From Spongiibacteraceae bacterium UBA5047 (GTDB taxonomy: Bacteria; Pseudomonadota; Gammaproteobacteria; Pseudomonadales; Spongiibacteraceae): a DNA stretch of 35,703 bases. Under the pieces are notes generated by a model. The model ran no database searches, was not told where the DNA came from, and was given only the letters and a program-made list of their open reading frames with translations. The position numbers were made by a program, and so were the translations under genes. Positions within the stretch are counted from its first letter, which is position 1. Each line of letters opens with the position of its first letter. The stretch is taken from the NCBI GenBank assembly GCA_002415025.1, contig DIBR01000039.1:51991-87693 (forward strand). Direction: 5' to 3'. Below are positions 34,155 through 35,703 of this stretch, in pieces.

Positions 34155-35624
34155 TTATCCTCCGGAACTCAGGTGTTGCCACAAGTGGATGGCGGCATAG
34201 GCGCGCCAGGGTTGCCAGGCGAGTGATGCTTGTTCGACGGCGGCGGGTTTATCGAGCTGCAGGGCTTTCATCAACCCCAGATCGGATGAGGGAAAGGCAT
34301 TGGGATCTCCCAGCGCACGGAGGGCAATGTACTGCGCAGTCCACGGCCCAATACCCGGCAAGCGCTGTAATTGGGCGCAGGCTTCGCTACTGTCACAGCC
34401 GTACTCGATAGCCAGCTCTCCGGTATTAAAGGCCTTCGCGACAGTGTGAAGCGTGGTGGCGCGACGCGCATTGAGGCCCAGTTCAATAATATCCTGAAGG
34501 CTGGCCTCGGCGATGCGCTTTGCGTCGGGGCAAACGATGTTGAGCGCCGGGTGAGGTGTTGCAATTGCGTCGCCAAACCGCAATACCATGCGCTTGAATA
34601 CAGTGCTCGCGGCTTTGACGCTAATCTGCTGGCCGATAATCGCTCGTGCCGCGAGTTCAAATACATCCAGTGTGCCGGGCAGGCGCAACCCCGGATTTTT
34701 TTGCACGCAGCGTTTTAACAAAGGGTGTTGCGACAGGTGCGCATCTATTTGCTGCGGGCTGGCATCAAGATCAAAATACTGCCGCAGTTTGACACTGAGC
34801 TGTGCGAAAACCGGTGTCAGAGAACCGGATAATTCGACCGTTACCTGATGGCGGGCAGAATCGTGCTGTGCCATAAACCAGCCGCTTAGCTCTCCGATGC
34901 GCAGGGTCTTATAGAGCTTGCTGTGTTCGATCAGGCTGCTGCCCTCTGCGCCGCGACTGTTGAGAAAATGGATAAGTCCGTCCCAGGCCAGCGGTGGTCG
35001 GTAGGCCATGCGCAGGGTCAGGGTGGGCTGGCTTGTGGCATTGCCATTGAGTTTGCGCAACTGTGAAGGGTTAAGGCGGTAGTGTTCGCGAAAAGCCGCG
35101 TTAAAACGCCGCACGCTGGAAAATCCGCTGGCAAACGCGACATCTGTGGCGCGCAGGCGGGTGTCCGTCAGCAGCTGTTTTGCCGCCAACAGGCGATAGC
35201 TCTGGGCCAGCGCAATTGGACTGACGCCAAATTCCTGTTCAATGGCGCGGCGCAATTGACGGCTGCTGATGTTCAGGCTGGCGGACAGGTCTTCCAGCGA
35301 GCCATCCGTTAACGCACCGGCGCGTATTTTTGAGGCGGCGCGGTGCGCCAGACGCGCAACGGCATCTTCTCTCGACAGGCCGGGTGCGAGTTCAGGGCGG
35401 CAGCGCAAACAGGGGCGGTAGCCTGCTTGCTCGGCGGCAGCGGCGCTGGGGTAAAAAGTGCAACGATCGGCCTTGGGCAATTTCACCCGGCAGATCGGAC
35501 GGCAGTAAATGCGGGTGGTTGATACGCCGACAAAAAAGCGGCCATCAAAACGGCTGTCGTGAGCGGTCATGGCCTGATAGCAGTGCTGCGCGTCGAGAGC
35601 TGTTGTGCGGTGTGTGTCTGTCAT
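34155..35624 (-). CDS. alkA: Ada N-domain / AraC / AlkA fusion DNA-3-methyladenine glycosylase
   Basis: 489 residues in three parts. Residues 1-85 are an Ada methyl-phosphotriester repair domain with the four zinc Cys (41, 45, 72, 75) in CRPIC and CLRC. Residues about 90-195 are an AraC helix-turn-helix domain (RQLRRAIEQEFG, AFASGFSSVRRFNAAFREHY). The rest is AlkA: an N-domain (about 205-320), then the HhH-GPD glycosylase core with LPGIGPWTAQYIALR and catalytic Asp448 in SSDLGL. It would excise 3-methyladenine and related bases and also sense methylated phosphates to switch on repair genes. The methyltransferase domain of classical Ada is a separate gene just downstream (ogt). No strong ribosome site is visible before the ATG at 35624. 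Confidence 0.95.
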   Translation of the reverse strand: MTDTHRTTALDAQHCYQAMTAHDSRFDGRFFVGVSTTRIYCRPICRVKLPKADRCTFYPSAAAAEQAGYRPCLRCRPELAPGLSREDAVARLAHRAASKIRAGALTDGSLEDLSASLNISSRQLRRAIEQEFGVSPIALAQSYRLLAAKQLLTDTRLRATDVAFASGFSSVRRFNAAFREHYRLNPSQLRKLNGNATSQPTLTLRMAYRPPLAWDGLIHFLNSRGAEGSSLIEHSKLYKTLRIGELSGWFMAQHDSARHQVTVELSGSLTPVFAQLSVKLRQYFDLDASPQQIDAHLSQHPLLKRCVQKNPGLRLPGTLDVFELAARAIIGQQISVKAASTVFKRMVLRFGDAIATPHPALNIVCPDAKRIAEASLQDIIELGLNARRATTLHTVAKAFNTGELAIEYGCDSSEACAQLQRLPGIGPWTAQYIALRALGDPNAFPSSDLGLMKALQLDKPAAVEQASLAWQPWRAYAAIHLWQHLSSGG

Positions 35625-35638
35625 GCAGGCATTCTAGC

Positions 35639-35669
35639 CCGAAAACGTATAAAAACTGGCCGTTTTCGG
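35639..35669 (-). promoter_or_regulatory. Inverted repeat in the Ada-AlkA promoter
   Basis: CCGAAAACG and CGTTTTCGG form a perfect 9-bp inverted repeat separated by a 13-base A/T-rich spacer, 15-45 bases upstream of the ATG. This spacing suits a dimeric regulator near the core promoter; self-control by the Ada-like domain of this gene is one option. It lies close to the window edge, so upstream elements are missing. Confidence 0.45.
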
Positions 35670-35703
35670 ACATGATCAGTTAAGGCACCTCTGATTAATT
35701 CGG

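Overview
The window reads as an ordinary chromosomal segment of a gammaproteobacterium. The evidence is the pepA-holC-valS block facing lptF-lptG, together with slyX, a YciH/SUI1 protein and an Ada/AlkA/Ogt repair pair. Coding is dense, moderately GC-rich and split between both strands. I see no phage, transposase, integron, CRISPR, rRNA or tRNA. A marine or environmental, lipid- or steroid-using lineage (for example near Cellvibrionales) would fit, but that is inference.

Layout. (1) 1-3210: end of a small membrane protein, YciH, SlyX, a cold-shock domain fused to two membrane segments, an SDR oxidoreductase, and a free cold-shock protein whose long leader begins with a perfect 20-bp palindrome next to a -10-like hexamer. 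(2) 3211-10860: minus-strand pepA-holC-valS, plus-strand lptF-lptG (LPS export permease pair, lptF with a TTG start), and an RDD membrane protein converging on lptG. (3) 11041-14910: an OmpR-type response regulator and its sensor kinase, a protein with a small N-terminal domain and a long proline/acid-rich tail, and an AraC regulator. (4) 15100-18567: a thiolase and a FadB/FadJ-type multifunctional enzyme, both beta-oxidation, flanked by REP palindromes. (5) 18755-22154: a type II NADH dehydrogenase followed closely by two cobalamin genes (cbiB, cobD). (6) 22240-29111: an accessory-looking catabolic cluster with an epimerase-type SDR, a 3-alpha-hydroxysteroid-dehydrogenase-like SDR, an AraC regulator, a four-helix membrane protein, another classical SDR and an Fe-S old-yellow-enzyme of the 2,4-dienoyl-CoA reductase type. 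(7) 29140-33005: two minus-strand envelope genes, an OmpA-domain protein carrying twelve exactly 16-residue Gly-Asn repeats, then a POTRA/beta-barrel protein resembling two-partner-secretion transporters but without a visible signal peptide. (8) 33645-35624: an Ada-AlkA fusion and a separate methyltransferase for alkylation repair.

How they fit together: regions 3, 4 and 6 share two AraC regulators of one type, beta-oxidation enzymes, dehydrogenases and a flavin reductase, which suggests regulated breakdown of a hydroxylated lipid-like compound. The locus most likely to be a little-described system is region 7, a possible secretion or surface-display pair in which the repeat protein is also a peptidoglycan-binding OmpA protein. 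All function calls come from reading sequence only; no database search was run.
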